Assembly: GCA_013397435.1 (NCBI GenBank) | Contig: VZRG01000354.1 | Coordinates: forward strand, 480,206-544,205 | Reading direction: 5' to 3' | DNA from: Erythrocercus mccallii | Taxonomy: Eukaryota; Chordata; Aves; Passeriformes; Dicruridae | Length of the DNA stretch: 64,000 bases | In this document: positions 10,801 to 22,975 of the stretch, piece by piece | Layout of the letters: each line of letters starts with the position of its first letter | Position numbering within the stretch: the first letter of the stretch is position 1 | The notes under the pieces: model-generated | Seen by the model: the letters and a program-made list of their open reading frames with translations, nothing else | Told to the model about the DNA's origin: nothing | The model's database searches: none | Position numbers and translations under genes: made by a program

Positions 10801-13800
10801 GAAGGAGAAGCCACTGACACTCTGTAGTTAGTAGTGAGGAAGTTAAATATAGCTCCTACTCCGGGTTGTGAGAGACAGGGAAAGGGAGCAGGCATGGAGT
10901 CCAGGCACTCCCATTCATCTGATTCCTTCCAAAAGGATTAAAGGGATGTTATCCTGTGCTCCCTCCTGCTCCTGGGATGTGCTGTGGGGATCCATCCCAC
11001 CCTGTCACTACCTTGGCACCCAAGCTGGGTGCTATTTTGGGGTGCCTTGCCCACCTGGGTTCTGCTCCAAGGGCCTTTCCCTCCTGCAGCATTTCCCTGG
11101 CAGGCTCAGATCCTCCTACCACTGCTCTTATCCCTAAAATATTCCTCATTTGATATTCCCAGTCCTAGGTTCATTCTTCCGTATGATCCCCTCTCCATTC
11201 TGTGTCCCCTGCCTGTCCTCAAATCCCACTCCCATCCCCTCCTACACCCACTGTGATAGGTGGGAATGATCAGAGTGAGCTCCATTGGAAGGCTGAATCT
11301 TTTCCAGAGGCACTTCAAATCAGTCAGATTTCCATGGAAAAAGCAGGAGACATATCTCTGCCACCAGAGCTGCATCTTGGAAACCACTGCGGATCCGTTC
11401 CACGTCACGGGAGAGCAAGAACTTCTCAGGGAGATAAACAAAATATAATTGGAAATGGAGCTGTTTTCCTGGTTTCCAGCAGCAAAACAGGAGGTTTGTG
11501 TGTGCCGCACTCCCAGGAACGGCTGTGCAATGGAGAGGGAATTGTTCCTGCAGCTCCTGCCTCAGGGAGATACCAAACATGGGAAATTTCAGCCCAATTG
11601 ATCTGAGGCCTGCACAAGTTAACGGAGCCTCCCAATGGGAAGCTTCAGGAGAACTCCACCAGAAGTGGTGGTGCCACACCAGAGATTGTGCTCCCAGCCC
11701 TGGAAAGTTAGCACATCACTCACAGCTCCCGCTCCCATTTAGACGGTGCAGAATTCCTGGTTTTTCACTGCATTGTTCCGCTCCTTTTTTTGTCCTTTCT
11801 CTCTTCCTCCATTCCTGGCGCTCGCTCGCAGCAGCTTGGCTGGGCTGGGATGACAAATCCTCTTGTAGCATCTGCTGGGAACTGATAAGAGAAGAGCTGA
11901 TAAGGCTGATGTGCTGCTCCTGCTGGACAGGGGAATGATGCCTTTGGCTGGGGCTGGGACTCTTCCCTCACTGACTCCAGAAGCATCCCAGGATCCAGGC
12001 TGGGCTCCAGCCAAGCGCCCCAAATTGGAAAATCAGGCTGAGGGTTTGGGAGCCTGGGGCAGGCTGTGCCTTGGAGTGTGGTGTTTTCTTTCCAGGCTGT
12101 TGACTCTTTCCCGAGGTTAAACACAGATGTGGAGGCAAACCACAGCCCCAGCCCCTCATTCTGCCCTGCCCCAGTCTCTGCAGTTTTTTGGAAGAGATAA
12201 CAATGCTGTCTTTGTTTCCTCCTCTCTTGGTGCCCTCTCCCCTCCCTTTTCTCATTCCCTCTCTCTGAGCATGTAAACCATGATAGCAACTGCTCCTCAT
12301 TCCACAAATAGTCTGGGAAATGAGGCTGAGTGGGAAGGGCAATGGGAAGACAAGCATCAGTTGGAAGCAGGGGAAGGCTGATCCCGAGATCCCATCGCTG
12401 CCCAGGGCTGTCTCCAGAGGGTGCCTGGAGCTGGTGTGGTCTCCCTGTGTGGAGGCAGAGAGATGACCACTAAATAACATCCTTTACTCCTGGAGGTCTT
12501 GTTTTACAGGGAATGTCACCACACTGCCTGCCAAACTTTCATCTCTTCCCATTCTCAACTGCAAATTCGATCTGGCACGGAATAGTCGAAGTCTGGAGGA
12601 GCAATTCCTGCTGGGTTCTGTGGGCAGAGCTCTCCTCCAGGCCTGGCTGGCTCCACAATGATGGTGCTCCTTAGAAAGGCCTCTGTGATTCCTGGACATG
12701 GTCCAGGTTTTCCCTGGGTGACAAACTTGGTGATCTGCACTGTCTGTGGTGCCTTGGGAGTGGGGAGAGTCTGAGCAGCCACTGACAGCCCCAAAATTGC
12801 TGCAGGAAACAAGGATTGGGAGCACTTACAAAATAATGTCCAACAGGGAAACTCAGGCGCATCTGAGCCTTCCCTTGGCTTAATTCTGGGAATTAACCCA
12901 AGATCCCTTTCCTCTGGGAGTGGTGCTGTGTGGATCCAGCTGCAGGGACATGGGGGCCTGGAAGCCAGGACCAGCTCAGACACAGGGTCACCATAAAGAC
13001 CCCATCTCTCAAGCCAGGCTGGGAAGATTCCATCTGGAATTTGCCAGTTTCATGTTTAATCCAGAGCTGAATCATCCCACACCAGCAGAGTCAGAGGCTG
13101 TGTCTTGGTTTGTGTCTAAATCTCTTCCATGCAGAAGTGGGACACTTATCCTGGCTCTGTGGGACAGCAGGGACATGGGGAGCTGCAGGGGCAGGGAAGG
13201 GAATGTGGAAGGCTGGATGTTGTAACCAGAGGCACCTCGATGGCTTTTGGTCTGTTCCCTGATCCAAAACCAGATCTGACCCTTATGGAGAAATGTCTTG
13301 GACAAATCACTGTTATCAACAAATAAAATCTGGAGCTAGCCAAGAGTTGTGCCTGGTCTGGAATCAATCCATCAATTCCTGGAAATAACACCAATATTTC
13401 AATGTGTCCCTTTTAATGCTGTTTTGGAAATGCCTCATGCCCTGTCCTTTGGAGGTCACTCTCCATCATTAACTCCTCACTCCGAGTCTCTGTCTGGGTG
13501 ATCAGCATTGAAGCTTCTTATTCACTGAATGCCAAGAAATTCCTCTTGGAGCCCATGGCTGGGGCCACCCGTCCCTGGCTGCACTCCAGGGTCCACATTC
13601 CTCTGGGATCAGACCTTCAGCTGAAGGGAAAACGCTCTGCAAGAAGCCCCGAGAGACAAGGTGGTGACAGATGAACACTGAGAGGGGCGTGGAGAACTCA
13701 ACACCCTTGGGCAGAGTGGGAACCAAACTGGGATGGAGATTTCCAAGCAAACATAACATGACACAAACCATACCCTGACCTGGAGCCAGGCGATCTTGAC

Positions 13801-14227
13801 GGATCCTGGGGCTGCACAGATCCCTCCCCTTGCTGCCACGCTTTCATCCTCCTTGGCATCCCTCTGCCATGCCCTGGGAATCACTTTGGAGTTGTTTTCC
13901 CAGTCCACGCTCTCAGCTTGATGTGACAGAAATTGTTAATATTTGCTGCATCTCCTGTGCCCTTGTTTGATTGGCTCGCATCAGCAGGCTCGGATATCAC
14001 TTAAAAAACTTTGCCTGTAGCAAGACCAAATCTTGCTTTCTCTTATTAAAACAAACTTTTGGTTCTTGTTGAAAAAAGTTTATTGGATTTGGTTTTTTTT
14101 CCTAGAACTCTTAGCTGTTTATGGAAAACCAGAATAAATACTGGTATTGCACTCAGACTGAGAAATCTCCTTACTAGTCAGATCTGGTGTGTCTGTTCCC
14201 AGTTTTGTTGGGAACTGGAGTGGTAGG
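7831..14227. other. long non-coding stretch without recognised elements
   Basis: No CR1, tandem array or recognisable exon was found in these 6.4 kb. There are modest AT-rich patches at 9640-9700, 10340-10460 and 13930-14100, and T-rich runs at 9257-9280. Frames of 60-190 codons on both strands overlap each other and show no known domain. Confidence 0.4.
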
Positions 14228-14492
14228 ACAGGGGGTGATGGGTTCAGACTGAAAGAGGGGAAAATTTGGGTGAGATATTAAGGAAGAAAAAAAGGTGGGG
14301 TGGCCGTGGTATAGGTTGCACAGAGAAGCTATGGCTGTCCCAATCCTGGAAGTGTCCAAGGCCAGGTTGGACAGGGCTTGGAACAACCTGAGATAGTGGA
14401 AGGTGTCCCTGCCCACGGCAGGGGCAGGACTGGATGGCGTTGAGGTTCCTTCCAGCCCAAACCATCCTGGGGTTCCATGATTCCATACAGAA
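14228..14492 (+). mobile_element. CR1 LINE 3' fragment, plus strand
   Basis: The copy starts near 'atgggttcagactgaaagag' and runs through 'gagatattaaggaagaa', 'ggttgcacagagaagctatgg', 'gtccaaggccaggttggac' and 'ggaaggtgtccctgccca'. It ends at 'ccagcccaaaccatcctgg' and 'ccatgattcca'. The order of words matches the CR1 3' untranslated region. It is about 265 bases long and 5'-truncated. Confidence 0.92.
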
Positions 14493-17400
14493 CAATATTC
14501 CCATGCTCCTTGACCAGCAGCACTCTGCCCAGACCTAACACAGAAATGCCCTAAAATAGCCACATAAATATATATAAAGCAAACGTGTCCCAAAATATAA
14601 ACCAAAATGAGGGAGTTTATGTGGCAAATGAAGAGCACAAGGAGAAGTGGCCCCAACACTTTAACTCCAGGAAAATGATCTTTGTGGGATCGTGCTGGGC
14701 TCAGCTCTGCCATGTTTTAAATCCACCTCCCTTCAGAGAGTCCCTCTGGTGGGACACAGGGTCAGGCTGGGACACAGGGGTGCCCTGGCTGTGGCACTGC
14801 CAGCTGGGGGTGCTGGGACCCCCAGGAGAGGCAGAGCATCCATGAGGGTTTGAGGAAGGGGAAAATGCTTGGAAAGGTTGGCAGGAGAAAGGAAGGTGTA
14901 GGGGGATCCCACCCAAAGAGGGGGGAGTGGACTCAGTCCAGAGCAGCAGCCAGAGCTCAGTGCTGGTGGTGCCAACACTGGGGCAGGGCCATTATTCTGA
15001 CACTCAGAGGTGGGTCTGATATTTTATTTACTAGGAAAGAATCTTTTTCCATTCCCTGCTTCCTGAAAAAAAAAAAAAAAAAAAAAAAAAGGAAGAAAAA
15101 CCCTCTCGGTCTCATTAAAGGCAAATGTTCCCACTTAGGAAAAACTGAGGGGTTTTCACTCATGGCCCATGAGAAACAGCAGCCAGCTGGGTTCTCCTCA
15201 TCCCTGTCCCCATTCCCTGCTCCCCTCTTGATACCCCTCCCATTCCACACACCAGTAGCTCCAGCAATGGCATCCAGGGCAATTGGGCTGTTCCAGAGGG
15301 TTTGGGACACACGGAGGGGTGGCAGAGGATGGTGCTGGGGCATCTCAGCAACCCTTGGCCTGGAGCTGCTCTGTGATGGGGGATGGAGGAGCTGATCCCT
15401 CTCCCTCCTCTCCCAGAATCTCGGGCTTCTGCAGAGCTGAGAGGGGGCTCTGCAGGGGGGGGGTCACATCTCACAGCAGGGAAGGGTGGGGGGATGTAGG
15501 ACACAAGGATTTGGCTGGATGTCCTCCCGTTTGCAAACCCTGACCCCAGGAAGAGCCTGGCCCGGGCTGAAACAACCCTGAACCCACATGTCTGTGGTGT
15601 CCATGGGACAGGAAATGGGGGATGACATTGTGAATTACAACGTGCCCAGCTTGGAGGAGACAGATTCCCATTCCCAGGTAGCAGGACCATGCTGGAGGCT
15701 GAGCTCATTCCCAGCTCAGGGATGAGTTTTGGGAACAGCAGCATTCCCTGTGCAGCCTCCAGCCACCCCCTAAAGCTCTGAACGGACACTGCTGTGGATG
15801 GAAACAGAGCTCACAGGAGCAGGAGGAGCTTTGGGAGGGGGAATCACAGGATCCCAGCCAGCAAAGGGGAGAAGTGCCCACAGTTGAGATCTGAGCTGAG
15901 AAAAGCTTTGAGAAGGAAAAAAGCCCCTTGGGAAAGTTCCCTAGAGCATTTGGGGGAGCAGGACACAGGCAGGGAGAGGATGGATGCGCAGAGAAGAAGG
16001 GAAAGGCTTCAGGCCATGAAAAAAAATCCCTCCATGGGGCAGGAAAATCGGCTTTGTTTTTGAAGGCAAACAAGCAAACACATATTCAGCCCGGCTAAAC
16101 ACAACCTCTCCAAGTTATTATTTATTATTTCTACCATGGCAACATTCAGGGACTTCTGGAAGATAGAAAGGGATCCCTGTGTTGGGCTTTGTAGTGACAT
16201 GGAGCAGGAGACAGCCCTTGAGCAGGAGATCAGACACAACAAATGGGAGCAGCTGAGGGATGAAGGGTGGGAAGCGAAGGAACAATAACAAGGCTGTGTT
16301 TGCTCTTGCCAGCTCTGTACACATCAAGGGGGGTTGAAGGCTCCATGGTTTAGCAGCTTTGAAACTTTGCTGTAAACACGGCTTTGAGCAAAAATGAAGT
16401 GGGAATAAATAAAAACATTTCAATTAATAGAACTGCTCCACTCCCTCTGCACTGCTGCCATCCAAGGGCTCTTTGGAAGTGGGAGCAGCTCTGCTGTGGG
16501 CTCTGCACTCACATGGTTCTGCAGCAGACCTGGGAAATCCAGAGCTCCCAGTTCACTTCCAAGTGGGATTACGGTCAGGAAAGATTCTGCAGGAGGAACA
16601 GACACACTGTCATTGGAACAGCTCCTGCTTCCACGCTGCTTCCCCCTCAGCAGTTGTGGCAAGATGTGTCCTGATCACAGTCTGGGATGGGAATTCCTTC
16701 TCCATGCCCTGCTCACAGGATTTTGAATTCACTCTCAAGGAGGGAATCCCCCCTCTCAGGAAATTCAGGGAGCTCAGGACAATGGCTGAGAGTCCGAGCA
16801 GGTCCTCACTCCCCTTCCCAGTCCATTCCACCTCCAAGGGAATGAGGATCCAGGGATGAGGATCCATGGACAATAATCTTCTGCAGCCCCAAGATCCAGG
16901 GGAAACAATGGGGTGTCGGGGGGCTTTTTCACCCCAAACCTCTCTATGCAATCCCATCATCACCTGGAAAGGCCAAGCAGCAGCTTTGGATGGACTGTCC
17001 ATGATTCACAGGGAATTGTTCTGCTGTCCCAAGAGATTGGGGACAGTCAGAGTAAGGAGAGGGTTGGGGACAGCCAGGACCTTTTCTTGTCCTTCTATCA
17101 GCACAACAAATCCCTCTGCCAGCTCCAGCTTTCCCAATGCCCACAGCAAAGCTCCCAAGGAAGACAAGCAGATGTTTTTCCAAAAGGAAGAGCTAACCTG
17201 TGGTTGGTATTTGTTGTTTACCCCTTGCTCCAGGGTTAATAAGTGCTGAACAAAACTCTGGGGAAGAAATCTTCCTCCCAGGTAAATATCCGGCTCTGCT
17301 CGAGTCCAAACAGCTTTTACTGCCGACTTCAGAAGGAGCCAGATTCTCCCTCAGTGTCTTCTCAGGCTGTTTCATACCAGGCAGGGATCTTCAGGCACTT

Positions 17401-18469
17401 TGAAGGGGTCAGGCTCCTGCTGGGACAGGTAATTTCCCAGTGGGAAGCAGCCTGAGCTGCTGGCTCTAGCTCACAGCTCTGCCTTTGGTGGTTTTCAGGG
17501 AAGAAAGGAGGGAGCTTCCCTGAGGAGTGGGTGGCACAGGGAAGGGTCTAAAGGGAGGAAAAGCAGTACCAAGAGGGGAGCGCAGAGCACAGCTGGATGA
17601 GGAGGATGCAAGGATTCAGGAGGCTGGGAAGTGCAGTGAGGACCAGGCTGGAGTCCTGAGCATGAGGAGGAAAGCGAAAGGAAATCAGAGGGTTGGCACA
17701 TTCCCATGAAGAACTGCCATGTTCCCATGACTGAAGTTCTACCAGTCATCCTGGGGCTTCTTCTTGACCTTGTTGTCTTTCTCTTCCCAGGAACGGGAGG
17801 TTTGTGCTGCCTCAGCCTTTTTTCCATCACACTCCCCCATCATTTGGACATCATCTGCCTCAGCCCTGGCTCGAGCTGTGCACCCAGAGCCCCTCTGTTC
17901 TCCCAGCTCCAAGAGGTGACCTTGCCTGTCCATCCACAGCTGAGTTTCCAGGCTATTATCTCGTTTGACACGTCCCTGTCTCAGGCCATGACTGATGGCA
18001 GCCCAGCCTGCTCAAAGCCAGCCAGGAGCTGTTACCAAGCTCATTTTTCTGGCCCTCAGCTGGGACTGCAGCCAAGCACAGCTTACCCTTCCCTCACCCA
18101 CCTTTTTCCCTCCCATCCACAAAGGTGTTTGTCTTCATCTCTCAGCCCCTCCTGGAACCAACTTCCCCCATCACTCTCCCAGACAGAAGTGCAGGGTCAG
18201 CTCTGCCTCTCCCAACCTGTGATAAGCAGCTTTTATCACTCACTACCTGCAGTTGCAAACCACTCTGTATTTCTTCATCTTCCCTCAGATGCAGGAGGGT
18301 TCCCAGATTGATGATGGTGTTTCTTCATGCCCCTTGTTCAAGAGCTGCTTGAAGCTGGGTGCAAAAACCCCCTGGCCAAGGCTCCCTTTCTCTCTCTCCT
18401 CATCATTGCCCTCCTGCCCTGCACTTGGAGAGTAATAACAATGATAATTAATAATAATAGGTAATGTAA
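14493..18469. other. non-coding stretch with an A25 run
   Basis: Mostly unique GC-rich DNA, apart from the A25 run annotated separately. A G-run lies near 15456-15464. The block at 18430-18470 is AT-rich with repeated AATAAT and leads into the next CR1 insertion site. Confidence 0.4.
15066..15090 (+). repeat. poly-A run, 25 bases
   Basis: Twenty-five uninterrupted A residues are followed by a purine-rich 'ggaagaaaaa'. Such a run can be the tail of a retrocopy, but I recognise no source transcript and no clear target-site duplication around it. Confidence 0.95.
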
Positions 18470-18602
18470 TCACAGTATGATTTGGGTGGGAAGAAACCTT
18501 GCAGGACACCTTGTTCCAACACCTGCCATGGTCAGGGATACCTTCCATTATGCCAGGTTCAATCTGGCCTTGGGCACTTCCAGGGATGGGGCAGCCATAG
18601 CA
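18470..18602 (-). mobile_element. CR1 LINE 3' fragment, left half of an inverted pair
   Basis: The plus strand reads 'tcacagtatgatttgggtggga', then 'acctgccatggtcagggata', 'ccttccattatgccaggtt' and 'cttgggcacttccaggga'. This is the reverse complement of the CR1 3' end. It runs almost directly into a second CR1 copy in the opposite orientation. Confidence 0.85.
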
Positions 18603-18722
18603 GCCCAGGTTGGACAGGCCTTGGAGCATCTAGGGATAGTGGGAGGTGTCCCTGCCCATGGCAGGGGTGGCACTGGATGAGCTGTAGGTCCCTTCCATCC
18701 TAACACATTCTGGGATTCTCCA
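18603..18722 (+). mobile_element. CR1 LINE 3' fragment, right half of an inverted pair
   Basis: It reads 'gcccaggttggacaggcc', 'gatagtgggaggtgtccctg', 'cccatggcaggggtgg' and 'aggtcccttccatcc', and ends in 'attctgggattctcc'. It carries the same 3' part of CR1 as its left neighbour, so the two are separate insertions and not one element with an inverted 5' half. Confidence 0.87.
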
Positions 18723-20451
18723 GGCACAGCCCTTGAACAGCAGCACTGAGCAGATGTGGCAGATGCAGAGCTGCATGCTGCTCTGCTAAGGAGCTTGGTT
18801 ATCCCAGTTTGGGAACCTGCAAGAGCCCCTCAGGACAGTTTGTTGGAAATGTGGCTCTGCACTCTTGGGATGCAGCTTTCTCCCATGCCTTTATCCCAGT
18901 TTTAGTGTTCTGAGGGACACGGTTCCCCATCTGTCTCTTCCTGCCCTGATCAGCTTTCCCACATGCCCACAGAAGGACCAGCTGCCCTTGGACTCTGCCA
19001 ACACCCCCTCGCTTGTCCACATGAATCCAAGGAAGCCTCAATTAAACAGGATTAGTGATAACACAGGAAAATGGAGAGCAGGAAGCCTGAGGTGTAAACA
19101 GAGCTGTGGAACAGCTCAAACACACAAACACACAGAGATCCTCAGGCTGCAGAAATGTTCCTGTAAATCACTGGGAAAGCTCTGGGAATTGGTACAACAA
19201 ACCTGAGGGCAGAGCCTGCTGCTCTCCCTGCCTGGGCACACCTCGTTCTCTCCCATGGATTTCACCAGGATTTCCCTGGAGTGAGGCACTGCTGAGTGTG
19301 AGGAATTGCTCCAGCAGGGGCATGGTGATGGGTGGACTTGAATGTCCCGAGTGTGATGAGCCCTGCACAGGCTGAAATGAGAAAGGTGCTGAATTCCCTT
19401 CCTCACCTGGAACTGAAATGTAAATGAAGCTGTTTTCCAGATAATCTGGATGATTTTAGGCTCATTCCTGCAGCATCCCAGGGCTGCACAGTGCAGGCAC
19501 TCTGCACTTACCTCAGGATCTGCCTCTTGGGAAATATTCCCAATTATCTGCTCTCTCTGCCTGCCCCATTCCTCACAAAATGACTCGCTCAGACTTTTGC
19601 AGTGCTGTTCCCAGAGGAATCAGAGCATTTCCAGTGGGATGTTTCCTGAGTGAGATGTTTCCAAGGTGGTTGGAACTGGGCGGGTCTGCAGAGCCCTCAC
19701 TTCACCCACCCCCCAGGCAAAGGTGCCTTCCCATCTCCCCAGAGGAGCCAAAACTCTGTGGAACAGCTCAAAAAAAAAAAAAAAAAAAGGATCAAATCCC
19801 ATGGGAGAAATCAAGGAGCACCAGGGGTGTCAGCAGCATCCCTGTCCCTGTGCCGCCTGAGGTCCCTCAACCACAGCCCTGTCCTGGCATTGTCACTGAG
19901 CCACGAGATCATTGAGATCTCATAACAGACTGGAGTTCACAAAATGATAAAGCTGAGCGACTTTAGCCTGATTGAAGCAAAATATTTAGAGAAGGCTTTC
20001 CAGTGTTTATAGTAGGGGTTTGGAATTTTTATTTCATTGGAAATTTGGAGCTGCTGACACTGTTGCTCAAATCTGGGATGAAAGAAGACTGGAACAGTGG
20101 TGTTTTTGGCTGACTGGGAATGTTGTGCCAGAGCCAGCTCCAACAGCCTTGTCTCATTCCCCTCCAAGCAGAGGATAAAAGAGAAATATTTTCACTTTCC
20201 CAAAGAAAGCCAGAACAAAATTCCTAACCCAGGTTTGCACCGCCTGGGGAAGGAGAAAACTGCTCGAGTGACTTCCAAAAGTTTGCAATGATTGAAGTGC
20301 CTGAAGTCATGCTGCAGGTGAGCTACAACCTGGGAATGTCAACCTTTTCCATACTGGGCTACTCCTTTGGACCCCCAATCTATTGGACACTGCTTTAGGA
20401 GCATTCCAAGGTGCACCTGATTTGGAATAACTTTATTTGCAGGGGTAGCTT
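18723..20451. other. non-coding stretch with an A19 run
   Basis: No exon or repeat family is recognised apart from the A19 run annotated separately. The segment 19920-20100 is relatively AT-rich. Confidence 0.4.
19770..19788 (+). repeat. poly-A run, 19 bases
   Basis: Nineteen uninterrupted A residues follow 'gtggaacagctc'. No upstream retrocopy and no convincing target-site duplication were recognised. Confidence 0.93.
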
Positions 20452-20690
20452 TAGATTTAAATGAGATATTGCAAAGAAATTTTTCCCTGTGAGGGTGCAG
20501 AGGCCCTGGCACAGGCTGCCCAGAGAAGCTGTGACTGCCCCAGCCCTGGAAGTGTCCAAGGCCAGGCTGGATGGGGCTTGGAGTCACCTGGGATAGTGGA
20601 AGGCGTCCCTGCCCATGGCAGGTGGTGGGATGGGATGAGCTGCAAGATCTCTTCCAGCCCAAACCATCCTGGGAGTCTGGGAATATCCCT
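20452..20690 (+). mobile_element. CR1 LINE 3' fragment, plus strand
   Basis: The copy begins near 'tagatttaaatgagatattg' and runs through 'ttttccctgtgagggtgc', 'cacaggctgcccagagaagc', 'ggaagtgtccaaggccaggc' and 'ggaaggcgtccctgcccatgg'. It ends at 'cttccagcccaaaccatcc' and 'gggagtctggga'. It is relatively well preserved, which suggests a younger CR1 subfamily. It accounts for the C-terminal part of a long spurious minus-strand frame (20339-21064). Confidence 0.92.
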
Positions 20691-22689
20691 GTTGGCTTGA
20701 GTCCTTGCATGTGCTGGAGCAATGTTTTTAGCTTTGGAAGAACTTCATTAATAATTAAATTTTCCTTCTCACATCTCTCCTGAAATGACCCGGACTTAAT
20801 AATTTGAGAAATTTCATTGAATTGCTGTGGAATTCTGAGCTGCAGAGACAGGGAGAGCTGGGTGCTCCCTCTGGTGTGGCTGGCACAGGGGGCTGCTGCC
20901 AGGTCCCACAGCTGTTCCTCCAGATGTGACCCAGCCCTCGAGGTGACAGGGACTGGGCAAGTGCAAGGGATGAAATCCCATTTCCCTTCCCTCAGCTGTG
21001 GCTCTGCTGGGAGAGCTGGGAGGAGCTGGGAATGCTGTGAATGCAGGTGCATGGAGGGAGGCAAAGCCTCAGAATTTCCATTAAAAGGGGATCAATCTAA
21101 TGCGAGGTGCAGTAGAAACATGGAAGGGCTTCTCCTCTCCCTCCAAGGAAATCCCTATCCCAATGAGCTCATGTCCTCATTTGGAAGCTCCCACCACGTC
21201 TCCCTAAAGAGCCAAGCCCTGAGCTCAGCTCAGCTCCTCTGGCTGCTCAATCAATATTGCCTTCCCAGGTTAATGCAGTCAGCAGCTCAATTAAGGGAAA
21301 ACCCCATGGGAATGGGAGTAAGTGTGGGTTTGGATGGAGTGAACAGCAGGTCCCTGTTACCCAGCTCTCAGAGCAGTGAAACCCAGGCTGTTGTGCCTGG
21401 AGAGCTCTCCTGGAGCCAGCTGTCTGCATGGAACATGTCAGCACCCTGGAACCCCAGGAAACTGGCTATGGGAACAGGACCTTCCTGAGCCTGGGAATGC
21501 TCTGGGTATGGCAGCAATAGGAGCAGCAGGGAGGGACACAGGACCCCCTTCACCAGGGAGCGATGGAGCTGGGAGAAGTCTCCAGCTAGAACATGGAGAA
21601 TTTTGGCTCCTTTGTGCCCACAGAGCTCTTTGTGTCCCCACGCTGGGCTGGCAGGATGAAATCTGGAGTAAATGAATGCAATCAAAGTGAGGAGGGAAGT
21701 TCCTGTCTCTGGCAGAGGATATTACAGGGGAGGGAGGAGGACAGGGATGATGTACGAGAGACAGGAGCATTCCCCCCTCCTTCCTTCCTCTAATGAATTT
21801 TTCCCATTAGCTTGAGGTGATTTTGTGAAATCCGTTTTGACTCCCATGTCGCAGTTCCTTCCTCCTTCTGTGAGGAGGAGAGAGGGAGAGCACAGGAGAG
21901 ATCCAGGACTGAGGCTGTCACCTGGAATGCAGGAGTGTGGACTCAGCAGTGACCTGTGTGAGTGATTCCTTTATTGACTCAAGTAAATAAAGTGCAGGGA
22001 AAAGACCCTTGGTGATATGGGGAGGAAGGAATGGGATCCATTATTCCCTTCTGTGATAAGTCCTTGGCTGGGCTGGCAGTTGGAATCAGGAAGATCATTT
22101 CTCTAATCCAGATGGTTAATAAATGTGGATTGCTTTGCTAAAACCACTTGACAAAATGCAATTACTGCTGGCTGCAGAGCTTCCAGACAAGGAGCCAGGC
22201 TGGGAGCAGGCTCTGCTCTGGCTGGAAAAGCCATGGGGCTGAAGGAGCTGCTGTAATTTCTGGGGCCATCCCAGCAAAGGACTCAAAGGTGTTTCCTCCA
22301 CTCACCTTTCACTGGGAAGTTGAGATGTTCTCCTGCACCTGCATCCTGGTGCTCAGCACGAAGTGCTGGTGCTGATCCCACTCTTGGCATGTCCAGGTTG
22401 GGATATGGACATGGAGGGGCCTGGCTGAGGGAGGGATTGTCCCACTCTGCTCTGCCCTGGGGCAGCCTAATCTCAAGCCCTGGAGGCAGTTTGGGGCACT
22501 GCAATGTTATAAAGTTCTAAAGCTGTCAGCTAGTCCAAAGGAGGGACACGGGTATGGGGGAGGGTCTGGAGGGGACACACAGGATGGGAAATGGTCGAGG
22601 GAATTTTGATTGTCCAAATGGGAGAAGACTGAGGGCAGAGCTCAGCAGGGGTTGCAGCTCCTTTCCAAAGGGCAGCTCTGATCTCTGCT
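20691..22689. other. non-coding stretch, no recognised feature
   Basis: Unique DNA with no recognised exon. An AT-rich patch occurs at 20730-20830, and pyrimidine-rich DNA at 21770-21880. Confidence 0.4.
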
Positions 22690-22975
22690 CTCTGTGTGCA
22701 GGGACATGATGACCCAGGGAATGGATAAAGCTGTGTCATGGAGATTTAGGTGGATATCAAAAAAAGGTTCTTCCCTCAGAGGGTGTTTTGGCACTGCCCA
22801 GGCTCCCCAGGGAATGGGCACAGCCTCAAGGCTGCCAGAGCTCCAGGAGAGTTTGGACAACACTCCCAGGGATGCACAGGGTGGGATTGTTTGGGTGTCT
22901 GTGCAGGGCCAGGAACTGGACTCTGATCCTTGTGGGTCTCTTCCAGCTCAGAAGATTCTCTGATTCTCTAATTCC
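22690..22975 (+). mobile_element. CR1-family LINE 3' fragment, a diverged subfamily
   Basis: The word order fits a CR1 3' end of another subfamily. It has 'ggagatttaggtggatatc', 'gttcttccctcagagggtg', 'cactgcccaggctccccagg' and 'ctccaggagagtttggacaa'. It ends with 'gggccaggaactggactctg', 'gatccttgtgggtctcttcc' and 'gattctctgattctctaat'. It is more diverged from the common type in this window and probably older. Confidence 0.82.

Noticed and set aside
20339..21064. A 241-codon minus-strand frame
   Set aside because: Much of its C-terminal part is antisense reading of the CR1 copy at 20452-20690.
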